This document shows positions 25,999 to 35,309 of a stretch of DNA of 64,000 nucleotides, piece by piece. A model generated the notes under the pieces. That model had not been told where the DNA came from, did no database searches, and saw only the letters and a program-made list of their open reading frames with translations. This stretch comes from Bacteroidia bacterium (GTDB taxonomy: Bacteria; Bacteroidota; Bacteroidia; Chitinophagales; Chitinophagaceae). The translations under genes and the position numbers were made by a program. Each line of letters opens with the position of its first letter. Position 1 is the stretch's first letter. The DNA is taken from NCBI GenBank assembly GCA_030429205.1, contig JAUICZ010000001.1, positions 1,788,806 through 1,852,805 of the forward strand, read 5' to 3'.

Positions 25999-26442
25999 TT
26001 ATTTGATCTTTACAATGCGTACCGCTTGCAGACCTCTCGGTCCTTTCTCTGTTTCAAAGTTCACTTTATCGCGTTCTGCAATAGGCTCGCTGGTTTCGTT
26101 CACGTGGAAGAAGATGCTCTCCTGGCTACGCAAATCGTTGATGAACCCATACCCTTTGTCTGTATTAAAGTGGGTAACAATACCCTTGCGTATCAGCTCT
26201 CTCGGGTCGGTAGGTGCAGCCCCAAGTTGAATGTCTTCAAGATCTATTTCAACTTTTTTGGCTTTCGGGTCAGGTGGAGTGTCAGATAGGTTACCATATT
26301 CATCAAGATACACCATCATATCATCCAGCTTCTTCCCCTTGTTATTGTCTTCTTTACGTTGTTGGCGTTTTTCTTGTTTCGCTTTCTTTTTGGCGAGTTT
26401 TTTCTTTTCCCGCTCTTTTTTACCCATTGTCTCCTGACCCAT
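25999..26442 (-). CDS. Cold-shock domain protein
   Basis: 147 aa. N-terminal ~45 residues are a Lys/Glu/Arg-rich helix (MGQETMGKKEREKKKLAKKK), the Bacteroidota-type extension; similarity of GQETMGKKEREKK to those proteins supports ATG 26442 over 26427. The C-terminal cold-shock domain (about 82-147) has GIVTHFNTDKGYGFI (RNP1-like KGYGFI) and IFFHVN (RNP2-like). Binds single-stranded nucleic acid; probably an RNA chaperone working with the adjacent helicase. Confidence 0.9.
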   Translation of the reverse strand: MGQETMGKKEREKKKLAKKKAKQEKRQQRKEDNNKGKKLDDMMVYLDEYGNLSDTPPDPKAKKVEIDLEDIQLGAAPTDPRELIRKGIVTHFNTDKGYGFINDLRSQESIFFHVNETSEPIAERDKVNFETEKGPRGLQAVRIVKIK

Positions 26443-26538
26443 AAATACTACTTCTTCAATTTTTAGTGAAGCGCAAAGGTACGTCTTATTATTCAGTTAT
26501 ATGAAATAAAATAGAAAGATATTATTCACTAGTGTGCA

Positions 26539-27333
26539 TTACTGTACTTTTTCGTAGGTGTATTTTATGGTCATATCGCCATTATCGCTAGTAGTTACAA
26601 GCCCTACATCATTATATGTATTGGTTATGGTGGTATTATCATAACCTGTTACACAGTTCTGTGAATAGGGAATTTGCCAGCCGTTGAAGAGGTTTTCGAC
26701 ATGCTCTATGCCATTTAGTAGTAGTAAGGGGTTGGGCTTGTCGTTGTAAGTAATACTGCTGTACAGCTGCATATTGCTGCCTGCAAAGGGGTAGAAGGTA
26801 TTTACTGTTTTAGCCAGAGTTACATTACCCTTGTTATTATACTCGTAATTGGTGATATATAGTGTGTCTGTACCGTCAAGGATACTTAGTTTGCTGGTAA
26901 CCCGACCACTATTATAAGTGTAACTTGTTTGGTATATGCTGAGCCCTTCAGTATAGTAATATTCTATTCTATCCAGCTGTCCGTTGTCTTTATAAAAGTA
27001 GTTGCCCGATGTTATGTTGTATTTGTAGTCTTTTTTTTCTTTTGAGAGCAGCCCGTTGGAGTGGTAGGTAAAACTGATGATGCCGTGCTCGGTTTTGTTG
27101 CCGCTTGCATCATAACTGTTTGATGCTATCGCAGACACACTGCCATTGCTGTTGTACTTAAAGGCTTTTTCTCTGTATCCATCTTGGAGGTTGTCTTGTT
27201 CTGTAATAGAAGTGATGCGGTAGTTTTTGTAACGTTCGTCTTTTTTCTCTTCGGGAATGACGTTTTGCTTTTCTTTTTTACATGCAGCCAATGTCATGGC
27301 CGTAAAGGCCATTAGTAAGATTGTAGGTTTCAT
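26539..27333 (-). CDS. YD-repeat-like lipoprotein
   Basis: 264 aa. Lipobox TLAAC (Cys18), KKEK linker. Repeats: YNSNGSVSAIA, YDASGNKTEHG, YHSNGLLSKEK, YKDNGQLDRIEYY, YNSGRVTSKLS, YNNKGNVTLAK. Ends with a TYNDVGLVTTSDNGDMTIKY strand pair, the same closing pattern as the lipoproteins at 32195 and 33072. Outer membrane lipoprotein; role unknown. Confidence 0.82.
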   Translation of the reverse strand: MKPTILLMAFTAMTLAACKKEKQNVIPEEKKDERYKNYRITSITEQDNLQDGYREKAFKYNSNGSVSAIASNSYDASGNKTEHGIISFTYHSNGLLSKEKKDYKYNITSGNYFYKDNGQLDRIEYYYTEGLSIYQTSYTYNSGRVTSKLSILDGTDTLYITNYEYNNKGNVTLAKTVNTFYPFAGSNMQLYSSITYNDKPNPLLLLNGIEHVENLFNGWQIPYSQNCVTGYDNTTITNTYNDVGLVTTSDNGDMTIKYTYEKVQ

Positions 27334-27390
27334 AAGTAGTTATTTTAATACAGGTTATGAAACGAACACGGAGTTGTAATTATTGTATGC

Positions 27391-29325
27391 TTAGTCAATA
27401 ACCTTTAGTAGCACTTTATACATCTCTTTCGGCTTAAAAGGTTTGTTGATAATGTTGCGTACATTTAATTTAGATAGTCTTTCACGTGCATCGTCTGTAA
27501 TGTCTGCGGTAAAGATGATGATGTGCATTTTAGGGTAGTTCTTACGTATTTGTGTCGCTAGTTGAAAGCCGTCTACCTCTGGCATGTGCAGGTCTACCAA
27601 AGCGGCGTTAAACTCTTCTTGGCGGAACTTCTCCAGCGCTTGCTTACCATCTGCCACACAGGTAGGGGTTATTCCAAACTGCTCTAGTTGTTTTTTTGCA
27701 ACCAGTGTGTTAACGGGGTTGTCTTCTGCCAGTAACAGTTTTAAGTTGGCAAAAGCTTCTTTGTGCAAGTCCAGCTCTTTAACAAAAATACTATCGGTGG
27801 CTTTGTCTTGCTCTGTAGGTATATCAAAGCTCAGTATAAAATGGAAGTTAGCACCTTTTCCCGGTTCACTATCCAGTTCTAGCTTGCCACCCTTCAGCTC
27901 TACCAGCATTTTGGTGATCTGTAGTCCCAGCCCTGTACCGGCATGTTTGCGGTTGCGGTTTTGTTCTACCTGCTCAAAAGGTTCAAATATTCTTTCCTGA
28001 TCTTCTTTAGCAATACCCGGCCCGGTATCTTTTACAGAAAAGGCTATCCATACCTTATTTTTGTTTTGCTTTTTAAATTGGGCGCTAATGGTTACGCTGC
28101 CTTCTGCCGTAAACTTAATGGCATTGTTCACCAGGTTATTTAATATCTGCCCCAAACGGATGCTATCAGCAATAATATATTCAGGTATTTGTTCGTCTAC
28201 ATTATAAATGATCTCCAGCTCTTTGTTAGTGGCAAAAGAATTGAACTGTCCGCAAATATTATCGATCAGTTTCTTCAGCGATGTATGCTCTCTTATCAAG
28301 GTCAGCTTTTCGCTTTGCATCTTGTTCAGGTCCAGTATGTCATTCACTAATTGTAATAAGTGGTTAGACGAGTAGATGAGATTGTCTATCAACTCTTCCT
28401 GATCTTTTGATTTGTTCTCACCCAACAGGTTAGCAATACCTATAATGCCATTAAGCGGAGTGCGAATCTCATGGCTCATTATAGACAAGAAGTTCGTTTT
28501 CGCATGAGCCGCTTCAATAGCATTGTTTCTTGCCTGTATCAGCTCTTGCTCAAACTCAATTCGTTGAGTGACATCCATTACCGCACCACTCAGTTTTACC
28601 ACTTCGTTATTTTCAAAAATTGGTTCACCTATAATGTGTATGTGTTTGCCTGATGGCGTTTTTAATGTCATCTCATAAGGCATTCCCTCTTTAATGGCTT
28701 CTTCTACAAGCTTATCAAGCTGCTGTTTGTCTTCTTCGATGTACAGGTTCAGCACATCTTCATAAGTGATGGTTTTACCTATCGGAATATTATAAATGCG
28801 GTAAGTTTGGTCTGTCCAAAATATTTCTCCTGTAGCTAAGGTAAAGGTCCATCCGCCAGAGTTGCTTAATTTCTGGCTATGTGTTAAAAGCTCGTTGCTG
28901 CGTACCAGTTCTTCTTTTGTTTGTTTTAGGGCTTGTTCTTGTATAATAGATTGGGTTACCTCCTTAACTTTAACTGCTATGCGCTGTTCTTCGCGTGGTG
29001 CTTCAGGGTTAATAAGTGTTGCTTTGGTTTTGTACCAAACTTCTTTTTCAGGGTGCTTATAAATTAGCTCGGACGGCTCTTTTGATATAAGTACATTGTC
29101 CATTAGTTCGTTGAAGGGTTTTTCGAGCTCACCCACCGTTTCAGATACAGACTTGTTGATGAACTCTTCTTTAGGCATAAAAAGATGATCCTCATCCCTA
29201 GCCCATACATTCAGAAATATTTTATCTGCACTTATCTCAAAAACAATATCATCCAGAGCTGCAATCAGTGCCTGCAATTGTGTATTCTCCTCTTGTATCC
29301 CGTAATTAGGAACAGATTTGTTCAT
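27391..29325 (-). CDS. Hybrid histidine kinase with PAS and receiver domains
   Basis: 644 aa, soluble. Residues about 10-120 and 150-260 are two PAS domains, the second ending in a PAC (KLSGAVMDVTQRIE). HisKA: FLSIMSHEIRTPLNGIIGIA with His285. HATPase: N-box ILNNLVNNAIKFT, G1 VKDTGPGI, G2 GTGLGLQI. Receiver domain from about 525: LLLAEDNPVNTLVA, phospho-Asp in ALVDLHMPEVDGF, IIIFTAD (T), and NKPFKP (K). The DNA-binding output is absent, so the phosphate presumably passes to another protein by phosphorelay. No membrane segment, so it senses an internal signal. Confidence 0.92.
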   Translation of the reverse strand: MNKSVPNYGIQEENTQLQALIAALDDIVFEISADKIFLNVWARDEDHLFMPKEEFINKSVSETVGELEKPFNELMDNVLISKEPSELIYKHPEKEVWYKTKATLINPEAPREEQRIAVKVKEVTQSIIQEQALKQTKEELVRSNELLTHSQKLSNSGGWTFTLATGEIFWTDQTYRIYNIPIGKTITYEDVLNLYIEEDKQQLDKLVEEAIKEGMPYEMTLKTPSGKHIHIIGEPIFENNEVVKLSGAVMDVTQRIEFEQELIQARNNAIEAAHAKTNFLSIMSHEIRTPLNGIIGIANLLGENKSKDQEELIDNLIYSSNHLLQLVNDILDLNKMQSEKLTLIREHTSLKKLIDNICGQFNSFATNKELEIIYNVDEQIPEYIIADSIRLGQILNNLVNNAIKFTAEGSVTISAQFKKQNKNKVWIAFSVKDTGPGIAKEDQERIFEPFEQVEQNRNRKHAGTGLGLQITKMLVELKGGKLELDSEPGKGANFHFILSFDIPTEQDKATDSIFVKELDLHKEAFANLKLLLAEDNPVNTLVAKKQLEQFGITPTCVADGKQALEKFRQEEFNAALVDLHMPEVDGFQLATQIRKNYPKMHIIIFTADITDDARERLSKLNVRNIINKPFKPKEMYKVLLKVID

Positions 29326-29473
29326 AGATAGTATGGTTGTGTTAAAACGGCCTCTGTCGTATAATATGCGAGTACAATTTACGTAATATTATCATAAGGC
29401 TAAATTTTAAGATGTAGTATTAATTTCCGGGGTGGTAAACTTCCAGTACACATTTTACTATCTTAGAATTGTA

Positions 29474-31456
29474 ATGGGTAAGTGGCTGGTTATATTTTTT
29501 ATGTTATTGATACCATGGGGTGCAACGGCTCAACCTGTGGTACTTACTATCGATAGCATTTCAGAAACCTTTCCTCGTAAATGGTTGTACAACCCATCAG
29601 ACGACCCTGCTTTTGCATTACCGGGTTATAATGATAGCGGTTGGCAAAAGTTTGCCCCTCGTTTGTCTTTCGAAGATGATATTGAGTTTAATGGTGTTGC
29701 CTGGCTAAGAATGCATGTTGCCGTAGACAGTACACTTGCCGGTGTGCCTATTGCGGTAAGGATGTACCAGACAGGATCATCGGAAATATATGTAGACGGC
29801 AAACTGGTGAAACAATTCGGGAAGATCGCAGACAAAGAAACATCAGAATATTACGACCCCAATGGTATACTATTTGTAATAAATTTGGATACCGTAGGTG
29901 CACACACTATTGCGGTGCGTTATGGAAACTATCTGGCAGACTATAACCACGAGAAGTATGAGAAGAACCTGAGAGGTTTTACATGGGAGGTGGTAGCCGC
30001 AAACAGAATTCTTGAGAATGAATTTAAAGAACTGGCCTATAAAGGTTTTGTGATTGTTTTTGTGATAGGTCTGTGCATTGGTCTGGCGCTAATACATTTA
30101 TTCTTGTTTTTGTACCACCGTTCAGAGCCGTCTAACCTATACCTGAGTTTGTTTAATGTTGGCCTGGCATCCAGCTTTTTGCTGCCGTATATAAAGGGCT
30201 ACCATAGCAACCCTGCTGTTCAAATGAAGTTGGAGTTATGGTTACTGGTGTCGCTCAGCCTAATCATATTTTCTTTAACCGGGTTGGTGTACGAGCTGTT
30301 TAGCCGTAAAAAATGGCGCTTTTACTTTATGGCGGGTTTGTGTGCCCTTACCATTATTGCAGGCTTATATAATGTTATTGCAGGTATTGTAGCGTTTGTT
30401 CTGGTACTGCTGGTGATTGTAATGGAGGCTTTTGTCCTTACCATTATAGCTATGTACCACAAGGTGAAAGGTGCCAGAATAATAGGCGTGGGTATATTGT
30501 TCTTTTGCCTGTTCTTTATATCACTTATCGTTATACTGTTTGCCAATAGTGGTAGCTTACATATAGATGAAAAAACAGAAGGCGGGCAGTTGTTCATGCT
30601 ATTCGGTATTATGGCACTGCTAAGTATACCCTTGTCCATGTCGGTATATCTGGCATGGAAGTTTGCTAACATCAATAAAGATCTGGGTACGCAGTTAACA
30701 CAGGTAAAAGAACTGTCTGAAAAAACAATAGAGCAAGAGCAGGAGAAGAAGAAGATACTGGAAACACAGAACGAGATGCTGGAAGTGCAGGTAGCAGAAA
30801 GGACAAAAGAAATCGTATCAGAGAAGAAGAAGTCGGACGACTTATTGCTGAACATCTTGCCCGAGGAGGTAGCAGATGAGTTGAAAGAAAGAGGCACTAC
30901 AAAAGCAAAGTATTTTGACCATGTGAGTGTTTTGTTTACAGACTTTGTAGATTTTACCAAAGCAGGCGAACGTTTTAGCCCGCAAGAGTTGGTAGATGAG
31001 CTGCATACCTGCTTCAAAGAATTCGACCGTATAATATCAGACCATGGTATAGAGAAGATAAAAACCATTGGTGATGCTTACCTGGCAGTTTGCGGTTTGC
31101 CAAAGCCTGTAGAAGATCATGCAGTAAGAACCGTATCTGCAGCACTGGCTATCAGAGCGTTTATGAAGCAGCGCAGGCAAGAGTTTCCTAATAAATCTTT
31201 TGATGTGCGGATAGGTATACACAGCGGAGCCGTTGTTGCAGGTATAGTAGGGGTTAAAAAGTTTGCCTATGATATTTGGGGCGATACGGTGAACACTGCG
31301 GCACGAATGGAGAGTAGTAGCCTGACAGATAAGATCAATATTTCGCACAGTACCTACGAGCTGGTGAAAGATCATTTTGAATGTACCTTCCGCGGAAAGA
31401 TCACCGCGAAAAATAAAGGAGAGTTGCGTATGTATTTTGTGGAGGGGAGGAAGTAG
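29474..31456 (+). CDS. 7TM-linked class III adenylate cyclase
   Basis: 660 aa from ATG 29474 (MGKWLVIFFMLLIPWGATAQ, a signal peptide); the longer start adds AT-rich leader. Residues about 25-180 are a periplasmic beta-sandwich sensor domain, about 200-410 hold seven to eight TM helices (7TMR-DISM type), 415-470 is a coiled coil. Cyclase domain 490-660: VLFTDFVDFTKAGE (metal Asp), EKIKTIGDAYLAV (Lys for adenine), and YDIWGDTVNTAARMES (Asp, then N and R of catalysis). The Lys/Asp pair points to ATP, so cAMP is the likely product. Signal unknown. Confidence 0.9.
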   Translation: MGKWLVIFFMLLIPWGATAQPVVLTIDSISETFPRKWLYNPSDDPAFALPGYNDSGWQKFAPRLSFEDDIEFNGVAWLRMHVAVDSTLAGVPIAVRMYQTGSSEIYVDGKLVKQFGKIADKETSEYYDPNGILFVINLDTVGAHTIAVRYGNYLADYNHEKYEKNLRGFTWEVVAANRILENEFKELAYKGFVIVFVIGLCIGLALIHLFLFLYHRSEPSNLYLSLFNVGLASSFLLPYIKGYHSNPAVQMKLELWLLVSLSLIIFSLTGLVYELFSRKKWRFYFMAGLCALTIIAGLYNVIAGIVAFVLVLLVIVMEAFVLTIIAMYHKVKGARIIGVGILFFCLFFISLIVILFANSGSLHIDEKTEGGQLFMLFGIMALLSIPLSMSVYLAWKFANINKDLGTQLTQVKELSEKTIEQEQEKKKILETQNEMLEVQVAERTKEIVSEKKKSDDLLLNILPEEVADELKERGTTKAKYFDHVSVLFTDFVDFTKAGERFSPQELVDELHTCFKEFDRIISDHGIEKIKTIGDAYLAVCGLPKPVEDHAVRTVSAALAIRAFMKQRRQEFPNKSFDVRIGIHSGAVVAGIVGVKKFAYDIWGDTVNTAARMESSSLTDKINISHSTYELVKDHFECTFRGKITAKNKGELRMYFVEGRK

Positions 31457-31485
31457 TTAACAGAGCATTAACTAAAACAAACTAT

Positions 31486-32160
31486 ATGAAAAAGATTACC
31501 CTTTTATTAGCAACGGCTGTAATGTTGCAGGCATGTGGTGGTGGTAATGGTACCAATGAGTCTGAATCTGTTGCTGAGGCTGAAGAGCAAATGTTTGATG
31601 AAATACCCGACCATGCCGAAGATGAGATGGGTATGTCATACGATGAGTACCTGGCTACATACAAAGACAAAAATTATACGCTGAAAGACGGTGAAAAAGA
31701 TGGAGTGTATGGCTTAATCTCTTTAGAAGACGGTGGTTACCCCAGCGCTACTTTAACAGCCGCCAGTGTAACTACAGACGATACCGTTTCTTTATATGTA
31801 ATGCTGGAAGGTGGTTTTAGCGGATATACCTCACAAGAGTTGCAGAATGCTGTAAATAATACACATCAAGTGTATTTGGTATATGCTAACAAAGTAGAGC
31901 GTTACCCCGGGCCTACTATAAAGCACGGTGATAAAGACATTGGTGAAGGTAAAAGTGTTACAGGCGTATTAGAAGTGCATGCCGAAGATATGGGTGGCGA
32001 TTTGCCGGGACATTTTTATGTAGTAAAAGATGACGGAACGCGTGTGGAGTTTACAGATTTTTGGGAGGAGGATTTTCTAAAAATGAATGGTAAAAAAGTG
32101 AAGCAGTATTACCACGAGCACCACAGTAATGAACTGAAACATATGAGTACGGTAGAGTAA
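31486..32160 (+). CDS. Lipoprotein of unknown function
   Basis: 224 aa, lipobox MLQAC (Cys17), then an acidic Gly/Asn/Glu-rich linker. Residues 70-200 are beta-rich (YGLISLEDGGYPSATLTAAS, SLYVMLEGGFSGYTS, HQVYLVYANKVERYPG, VTGVLEVHAED). Starts 29 bp after the cyclase on the same strand, so probably co-transcribed. No family recognised. Confidence 0.75.
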   Translation: MKKITLLLATAVMLQACGGGNGTNESESVAEAEEQMFDEIPDHAEDEMGMSYDEYLATYKDKNYTLKDGEKDGVYGLISLEDGGYPSATLTAASVTTDDTVSLYVMLEGGFSGYTSQELQNAVNNTHQVYLVYANKVERYPGPTIKHGDKDIGEGKSVTGVLEVHAEDMGGDLPGHFYVVKDDGTRVEFTDFWEEDFLKMNGKKVKQYYHEHHSNELKHMSTVE

Positions 32161-32194
32161 ATGGTTACGAAAGGATAATAACCGATTTGCGATC

Positions 32195-33025
32195 TTATTT
32201 TGTTTCGTAGAAAAACTGACGTGTAAAATTGTTTATATGAGCAGTTCTTTCAATTAGCAGCCCGTCATCATTATATGTATTAGTGACTTGCAATGCATTT
32301 TTTACAGCTGTGTCTGCTGTAAATTTATACTTGTTGATGCAATGGTTGGAGACCACAAATAGTATATCATCTAAGTTCATTTTATCGTAGATGGTAAGCC
32401 CCGGTGCATACGATAAGTAACTGTTACTTGCATCGTACTTTATATCATCATAAGTCAACGAAAAGTTTGGCTGAGCACTGGTTCTGTAAAAAACCTGAGA
32501 CAAGTTTTCATCACTATTGTAAGTGAATTTATATATGGGGATCGCATTGCTTGTTCCGGTGTGTATCTTATTGTATTGTGTAAGGAACTTATTGGTCCAT
32601 TGAAATGTAAATACCTTTCCCGTTGGTTCATTGTCAACAGTTTCTTCTACTTGTATTAATTGGCCGAGCGTATTGTAAGAATAATTGTATGTGAAGATAG
32701 GGCTTGGCGGATCTTTCACTGTTTTTCTTATGATCTTGTGGTTTTCATTGTACTCGAAAGAGGTTATTTGTGTAGATGTTGATCCCCAGGAAAGAAACTT
32801 AATGTAATATGCAATCTCTGTAACATAGCCGAAGTTGTTGTACAAAAATTTCCAATTATGTATTGTTTTATCATTTTCCCATAGTACTTCTTTCAGTCGG
32901 GTTACAGGTATTGTTGTAGCAGTCGGCTCTGTTACACCCACTTCTGCTTTATCAGTTTTCTTGCAAGAGAGCAGACAAGTGATACATATTACTGCCAGTA
33001 CTTTTATCCTGTATTTGATAGACAT
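32195..33025 (-). CDS. YD-repeat-like lipoprotein
   Basis: 276 aa; lipobox CLLSC (Cys21) followed by KKTDKAEVG. Repeat phrases YNENHKIIRK, YNTLGQLIQVEETV, YNSDENLSQVFY. The end (VTNTYNDDGLLIERTA, ending in RQFFYETK) is close to the end of the paralogue at 33072 (HTYNDEGLLIKTV, ending in HFTYATN). The two genes are adjacent on the same strand, a tandem duplication that has diverged. Function unknown. Confidence 0.82.
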   Translation of the reverse strand: MSIKYRIKVLAVICITCLLSCKKTDKAEVGVTEPTATTIPVTRLKEVLWENDKTIHNWKFLYNNFGYVTEIAYYIKFLSWGSTSTQITSFEYNENHKIIRKTVKDPPSPIFTYNYSYNTLGQLIQVEETVDNEPTGKVFTFQWTNKFLTQYNKIHTGTSNAIPIYKFTYNSDENLSQVFYRTSAQPNFSLTYDDIKYDASNSYLSYAPGLTIYDKMNLDDILFVVSNHCINKYKFTADTAVKNALQVTNTYNDDGLLIERTAHINNFTRQFFYETK

Positions 33026-33071
33026 ATGCTTGTTATTAGGTATGCAAATACATTCCTGTAGGTAGTATCTC

Positions 33072-33875
33072 TTAATTCGTAGCGTAAGTAAAGTGTTGCG
33101 TTGCTCCTGTGCCGGATACTGTTTTTATGAGCAACCCCTCGTCGTTATATGTGTGCTCAAATTTTGTAAGGTCTTTATTGGTACCGTTGTTCGAGTAGAT
33201 ATAGGCAGTTATATTGTTGTTAGATACAGCTTTGGGGTTGAGGTTCTCAAGAAACATTCTTTGATGAATTGTTATACCCGGTATGTAATTCAAATAGTTC
33301 GAATGGTCATCGTGATTAATGTCACTGTACCGGATTGTTTCTGTGCCGCCATTTGTCTTATATACCAACGATGTTACATTGCCCTCTTCGTTATAATTCA
33401 TAACATGAGAAGGTTTATCAGCTCTATTACCACCGGGTAATATGCTTTTAAGCCTGTTGTTTTCCCATGTATATTCTGACAGGCTTTGTGTATTACCATT
33501 AAAAACGGCTGTTACTTTTTCTAAAAAGCCTTTGCTGTTGTATACATAGTCGGCAAGTTGTATTTGCTCAGAGTTTCCTGATTTGAATTGGTGTTGTATG
33601 ATCCTGTTGAACTCATCATACTCAAATACATAGGTTTGCGTAAACGGTGTTGAATTTCCTGAATTTGCAGTGGTGTAAGTTATTTTAGTAATGTACCCGT
33701 GTTCATTATAGGTGAAGTTCCATGTGCCGTTGTTAATACTATTGGTAACCCTTTTCTCAACAAGCCTGGTTATGGGTACATGTTGTTGTGTATTAGTATC
33801 GTTTTTGTCTGTTTTCTTGCAAGCGGCAAGTATTGTAAGGCATATAGCAGCTAGTATTATAATGTAGGATCTCAT
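33072..33875 (-). CDS. YD-repeat-like lipoprotein
   Basis: 267 aa from ATG 33875 (MRSYIIILAAICLTILAAC, lipobox ILAAC at Cys19, KKTDKND). Repeats: YNEHGYITKITY, YDEFNRIIQHQF, YNSKGFLEKVTA, YNEEGNVTSLVY. Paralogue of 32195-33025 and more distantly of 26539. Divergent from the secreted gene at 34202, with 326 bp between that holds array 2. Confidence 0.82.
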   Translation of the reverse strand: MRSYIIILAAICLTILAACKKTDKNDTNTQQHVPITRLVEKRVTNSINNGTWNFTYNEHGYITKITYTTANSGNSTPFTQTYVFEYDEFNRIIQHQFKSGNSEQIQLADYVYNSKGFLEKVTAVFNGNTQSLSEYTWENNRLKSILPGGNRADKPSHVMNYNEEGNVTSLVYKTNGGTETIRYSDINHDDHSNYLNYIPGITIHQRMFLENLNPKAVSNNNITAYIYSNNGTNKDLTKFEHTYNDEGLLIKTVSGTGATQHFTYATN

Positions 33876-34058
33876 AAGAAGGCGGTTATAATTATCGAAT
33901 CTGTAACACAATTTATGTTAAAAAGCCCATATGTGTGCACATATACCTGTTAACAAACCTATTTACATTCTATACATAATTGGTTAACAAAATATCTGTT
34001 GTGAGTTTTAATTTATTGGTAATCATTGTTTTATGTGTTTTCTGAGCTGCTCTGGTTT

Positions 34059-34097
34059 GTTAACTCGTTGTTACCGAGATGCAAATCGGCAGTTAAC
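34059..34097 (+). promoter_or_regulatory. 11-bp phased hexamer array (regulon site 2)
   Basis: GTTAAC (34059), GTTACC (34070), GCAAAT (34081), GTTAAC (34092), each exactly 11 bp apart. The -7 box CATCTTTG starts 42 bp after the last hexamer, at 34134. The long leader after it is A/C-rich (caacaagcaaacaaat). Confidence 0.75.
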
Positions 34098-34133
34098 CGT
34101 GGTTGTTTTCTCGTCTGTGCGTGTATTGTGGGG

Positions 34134-34141
34134 CATCTTTG
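34134..34141 (+). promoter_or_regulatory. -7 box of the first secreted paralogue
   Basis: CATCTTTG, close to TAnnTTTG, followed by TGTCAACAA, the same words as at 35227. Confidence 0.6.
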
Positions 34142-34201
34142 TGTCAACAAGCAAACAAATAAATAACAAAACAAACACTAACAACAAACAAACCAGAAGT
34201 A

Positions 34202-34969
34202 ATGAAAAAGATCACAATTATTATCATCGCACTTATCACTATCAGTACCGGAGCTTATGCACAACGTTGGGGTAACGGATATAACCATAATCATGGTAAC
34301 GGTAATAACTGGGGCCAGAATGGTAACGGTAATGCATATGGCCAGGGTAATGGTAATAATGGCAACAACGGTAATAATGGTAACAACGGCAATAGTGGAA
34401 ATAACGGTAACAGCGGTAGTAGTTCATCAGGTGGTGGTAGCAGTTCATCAGGCGGTGGGTCTAGCACAAGCGGTAGTGGTGCAAGCTCAGGAGCTAACCA
34501 AACTACATACATCGCGCTTAGCAATGCTATCGAGATCACTTTCGTAAATACAAGCAGCGTATTTGGTTCTAATGTAAATATGGCTTTCTCTAACGTTAAC
34601 GATTATGCAAACGGTGTAGAGTCTGGTACGCAAGAGCTTAAAGTACGTTCTAATAAAAACTTTTCTGTAGCAGTAAAAACAAATGCTGCAAACTTTAGCT
34701 ATACCGGTAATACATCTCCGGCGCCTACAATGCCTGTTAGTGGTGTGTTAGCGCTTAAGGTGGCATCTAATAACACAGGTGGTTCAATAGGTAACTCTTT
34801 TTCTGCTTCATCTTACAGTACATTAAGCAGCACCAGCAAAGATTTGATAGTTGGTGGTAGCAGAGGCGGTAACAACAGGTTTGAGGTGAAATACAAAACT
34901 ACTCCCGGTTTTGCTTACCCTGCAGGTACTTATTCTGTAGATGTAGTATACACAGCAACACAACAATAA
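34202..34969 (+). CDS. Secreted repeat-tailed protein, paralogue 1 of 4
   Basis: 255 aa. Signal peptide (MKKITIIIIALITISTGAYA). Residues about 22-100 are a low-complexity spacer of Gly/Asn then Gly/Ser (NGNNGNNGNNG, SSSSGGGSS). Residues 101-255 are the domain shared with the next three genes: ALSNAIEITFVN, NDYANGVESG, LKVRSNKNFSVAVKTNAANF, GNTSPAPTMPVSG, and the end PGFAYPAGTYSVDVVYTATQQ without its last residue. No T9SS domain. Likely a surface or matrix subunit; family not recognised. A good terminator follows at 34992. Confidence 0.85.
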   Translation: MKKITIIIIALITISTGAYAQRWGNGYNHNHGNGNNWGQNGNGNAYGQGNGNNGNNGNNGNNGNSGNNGNSGSSSSGGGSSSSGGGSSTSGSGASSGANQTTYIALSNAIEITFVNTSSVFGSNVNMAFSNVNDYANGVESGTQELKVRSNKNFSVAVKTNAANFSYTGNTSPAPTMPVSGVLALKVASNNTGGSIGNSFSASSYSTLSSTSKDLIVGGSRGGNNRFEVKYKTTPGFAYPAGTYSVDVVYTATQQ

Positions 34970-34991
34970 ATTACTTTTTATACAGCGTTTT

Positions 34992-35017
34992 AAAGGTCAC
35001 ATTTTTATGTGGCCTTT
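34992..35017 (+). terminator. Terminator of paralogue 1
   Basis: AAAGGTCACAT / ATGTGGCCTTT (one G-T pair), loop TTTT, T-tail TTT after the stem. Confidence 0.85.
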
Positions 35018-35129
35018 TTCTTTGTTTACTAACGAGCTATTAAGACGTTCCCCTCAATACTATTGCTGTTTAGTTCTTGCTGTTAACTATTAATATGTTG
35101 ATTAGTAGTGTTTTATGGTTGGTTGGTTT

Positions 35130-35190
35130 GTTAACGCCCTGTTGTGCAAATGTGAGCACAGCGTTAACCGGTTGTAAAGTCGGCGTTAAG
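35130..35190 (+). promoter_or_regulatory. 11-bp phased hexamer array, extended (regulon site 3)
   Basis: Six in-phase hexamers at 35130 GTTAAC, 35141 GTTGTG, 35152 GTGAGC, 35163 GTTAAC, 35174 GTAAAG, 35185 GTTAAG. The last three occupy the places of hexamers 2-4 elsewhere. The -7 box CATCTTTG starts 42 bp after the last, at 35227, exactly as at 34134. Confidence 0.75.
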
Positions 35191-35309
35191 CGAGCCTATA
35201 TTTTTTCTCACGCAGCATATGCGCCCCATCTTTGTGTCAACAAACAAACACACAAGCAAATTCAAACAAAACAATCAATAAAAACGAACAACAAACAAAA
35301 CAAACAATT

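Noticed and set aside
30322-31068. 248-codon open frame opposite the adenylate cyclase gene
   Set aside because: Shadow of the cyclase codons: Ser-rich low-complexity product, no homology, while the + strand frame has all cyclase motifs.
33940-33990. Two GTTAAC words upstream of the secreted gene cluster
   Set aside because: They are 34 bp apart, not a multiple of 11, and no promoter box sits at the right distance.
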